Positions 62,721 to 64,000 of a stretch of DNA of 64,000 bases are shown here, in pieces. The stretch covers positions 19,220,001 to 19,284,000 of the forward strand of contig CM075941.1 of assembly GCA_038030265.1 (NCBI GenBank), written 5' to 3'. Source of the DNA: Corythucha ciliata. Taxonomy: Eukaryota; Arthropoda; Insecta; Hemiptera; Tingidae. How positions within the stretch are numbered: the stretch's first letter is position 1; each line of letters begins with the position of its first letter. Under the pieces are notes generated by a model that searched no databases, had not been told where the DNA came from, and saw nothing but the letters and a program-made list of their open reading frames with translations. The position numbers and the translations under genes were made by a program.

Positions 62721-64000
62721 ACCAAGAATTGGTGTATTTTTCTTACCTTTAGCGTCAAGTGAAGGCTTTTTCATAAGTTACCTACAGGACAGGATGGAAG
62801 GGCAAGGAGGGGAGTTAAGGACGAAAAGAAACTTGAGCATAGCGCTTTCTTACTAATCCCCTCAATTTCTTCAATTAGCCCATAAATTCTGACCAATAGC
62901 AGCACAGAAGGACCTCGTTATGGCCCAAAGTGAAGGACAACGCAGAATGTGCAATTTTTTTGCGCTGACGACCTTTGTAGAGAGGCGTTTTGACAGGGAT
63001 CGGGGAAAATTGCCATAAAAATCATTACAATAAAAAGGTTTTGGCCATTTAAAATTGGTCGGAAGCGTGTACCTCGGGGTTTGCCGACACAATTACAAAG
63101 GTACGTTATACAGAGGATGAGTATATAGCTGTCATCATTCAATGCAAATGCATCACACCAGGCCTTTTTCCCCTCCAGTGATTGCCATGAAATGTATGTA
63201 ATTCATTATCAGCTACTCGCTACTCTTCCTTTCCTCTTTTCAACTCCCCTCTCATAATATTCAAATGATTCCACTAAGTTAACTACACACAATTACCAAG
63301 GCCGAAAAAAAGGGTTTAGCGGTGACAGGAAGCATTCTTCCTTTATTTTTCCACTTGGGGAAGCGACAGTGGTCACAACGGTAAAGAGGCGTCGTTAAGG
63401 GGGATTAAGTATAAAAAATGACGTATATTTAGTTTGAAACTTGAAAGCCACTACCACCAGAGAGAGCTGAGTTCAGCTTTTGAATAAACGGGGAGGGGTA
63501 AAAGTTTTCAAAGAGTGTGCCTGGAATAAATTGGTACAGTAAACTTAATAAAAATCTGGAAAGGGGAGATCAAAAAAGAGCCTTCTTAGACCTACAGTCA
63601 GAATAAATATTTTCGTAAAATATAAATTAAATTCTCCGTATCTAAACGCAAAGACAGTTGCTGAAGAAATAAAGTACTTAATGGAAAGGTCAACGTCCCT
63701 TTTTTACCTTTTTTTCTTTCTCCCTCCCCTTTGTACGTGTGGTATTAGATGGCCGTGACTTATCTTTCTTCCTATGTTTCCAGTCATAACAGAGTGCGAG
63801 CCAGGAGAAAGAAAAGACAATGCGCAATAAATACATAATTATTCAGCAGCAAAATAATGTTAACTGAGGTGGAGGCCGTCGAAACAATAACGCAATATGC
63901 GCGGTTGGATCGTATGGCGACTTTATAGGACACGATTTTCAAACGAAGGGCGTGAAGAGGAACATGTGTCACGGTCTTAATAGAGCACTTGATGTCATCG
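62721..64000. other. no gene recognised
   Basis: Unassigned AT-rich sequence to the end of the window. Short open frames (62871-63092, 63784-63972) have no recognisable features. Confidence 0.4.

Overview
This window is eukaryotic, animal DNA, most likely from an arthropod. It has spliced genes with GT-AG introns, long AT-rich introns, and insect/crustacean-type mobile elements: a Tc1/mariner-like transposase with a DUF4817-type N-terminus, LOA/R1-like LINEs, a PIF/Harbinger remnant and many MITEs. No bacterial, viral or organellar architecture is seen. The species cannot be fixed from the sequence.

One host gene is certain. It lies on the minus strand, from position 57947 down to a stop codon at 26763, and encodes a Ras GTPase-activating protein of the DAB2IP/SYNGAP1/RASAL2 family (Drosophila raskol). 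I placed 16 exons. All splice sites are GT-AG and all 15 junctions keep phase, giving 1125 codons plus stop. The order is a basic pre-PH segment, split PH domain, C2, RasGAP with arginine finger and FLR motif, a low-complexity linker (His9, Ser/Asn/Gly runs), and a C-terminal coiled coil. The 5' end is not found and probably lies beyond 58000 or outside the window.

Layout. 1-3.0 kb: broken Tc1/mariner-like transposase and unassigned DNA. 3-9 kb: arrays of degenerate ~30-bp minisatellites with small foldback elements. 9.2-10.7 kb: a long-arm foldback element inserted in a ~21-bp minisatellite. 11.2-13.1 kb: a 5'-truncated, A-tailed LINE with target-site duplication. 13.4-15.2 kb: a MITE and a PIF/Harbinger remnant. 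15.2-20.3 kb: mostly unassigned AT-rich DNA, one candidate first exon and a MITE. 20.3-22.3 kb: 15-bp tandem arrays whose unit is close to the RFX X-box palindrome. 22.3-25.7 kb: a decayed R1-like LINE. 25.96-58 kb: the RasGAP gene. 58-64 kb: more minisatellite and a 260-bp palindrome.

The 13.7-kb intron of the RasGAP gene holds the most unusual structure: a tandem segmental duplication (about 33.34-39.06 kb and 40.63-44.35 kb). Each copy carries, on the opposite strand, a small putative three-exon gene for a secreted protein with a TATA-like promoter. The duplicated unit starts inside a RasGAP exon, so the second copy carries a 21-nt in-frame decoy micro-exon. The large introns consist mainly of several related ~30-bp A-tract minisatellite families in both orientations.
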